This document shows positions 7,187 to 7,255 of a DNA stretch of 7,255 bases, piece after piece. The stretch covers positions 1 to 7,255 of the forward strand of contig JAJZRM010000137.1 of assembly GCA_021802685.1 (NCBI GenBank), read 5' to 3'. The notes beneath the pieces are model-generated. The model saw only the letters and a program-made list of their open reading frames with translations, was not told the DNA's origin and did no database searches. The stretch is from Deltaproteobacteria bacterium (GTDB taxonomy: Bacteria; Desulfobacterota; Deferrimicrobia; Deferrimicrobiales; Deferrimicrobiaceae). Each line of letters opens with the position of its first letter. Position 1 is the first letter of the stretch. The translations under genes and the position numbers were made by a program.

Positions 7187-7255
7187 ATGGAAGAATTCCC
7201 GAGAATCCAGCGGCTTCCCCCGTACGTCTTCGCCGTGGTGACGGAACTGAAATCG
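7187..7255 (+). CDS. Class I/II PLP-dependent aminotransferase, N-terminus only (3' end outside window)
   Basis: Only 23 residues are visible, beginning MEEFPRIQRLPPYVFAVV. This closely resembles, from memory, the N-terminus of fold-type I aminotransferases annotated as alanine transaminase (AlaC-like) or LL-diaminopimelate aminotransferase, which commonly start with FPRIxRLPPYVF and continue into a GMGNPD segment. Such enzymes move an amino group between an amino acid and a 2-oxo acid using pyridoxal phosphate. None of the catalytic residues (notably the PLP lysine) lie inside the window, so substrate cannot be judged. The gene has its own promoter and a good ribosome binding site, so it probably begins a new transcription unit separate from the glycosidase-like/GT4 pair. 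Confidence 0.75.
   Translation, partial: MEEFPRIQRLPPYVFAVVTELKS

Overview
The window is a gene-dense stretch of a high-GC (roughly two-thirds G+C by eye) bacterial chromosome, with every gene on the + strand. It holds the 3' part of carB, a complete recG, a complete large gene for a six-hairpin glycosidase-like protein, a complete GT4 glycosyltransferase gene, and the first 23 codons of an aminotransferase gene. The CarB C-terminus and the aminotransferase N-terminus recall proteins of Geobacter-like Desulfobacterota. That placement is from memory of such proteins and is weak. There are no RNA genes, mobile elements or CRISPR arrays, and no stretch over 300 bases lacks a gene.

Layout: carB (1-1429) and recG (1426-3504) overlap by the four bases GTGA, so recG is probably translated by coupling to carB. 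A 71-base gap (3505-3575) has no convincing terminator. It carries an imperfect 10-bp hairpin whose right arm contains the ribosome binding site of the next gene, and a possible -10 box lies in the loop. The glycosidase-like gene (3576-5834) and the GT4 gene (5831-7126) overlap by ATGA and form a tight pair. A 60-base gap (7127-7186) follows, with a near-consensus sigma70-type promoter and a good ribosome binding site for the aminotransferase (7187 onward).

How the genes relate: carB (carbamoyl phosphate for pyrimidines and arginine), recG (branched-DNA helicase) and the aminotransferase are ordinary housekeeping genes. The least explained part is the middle pair: a cytosolic-looking glycosidase-type protein of no family I can name with certainty, coupled to a retaining GT4 enzyme that resembles diacylglycerol glucosyltransferases. 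A joint role in making or trimming a glycolipid or storage oligosaccharide is a reasonable inference but is not shown by the sequence. I see no clear evidence of a radically new system; the pair and its leader hairpin are the best leads.
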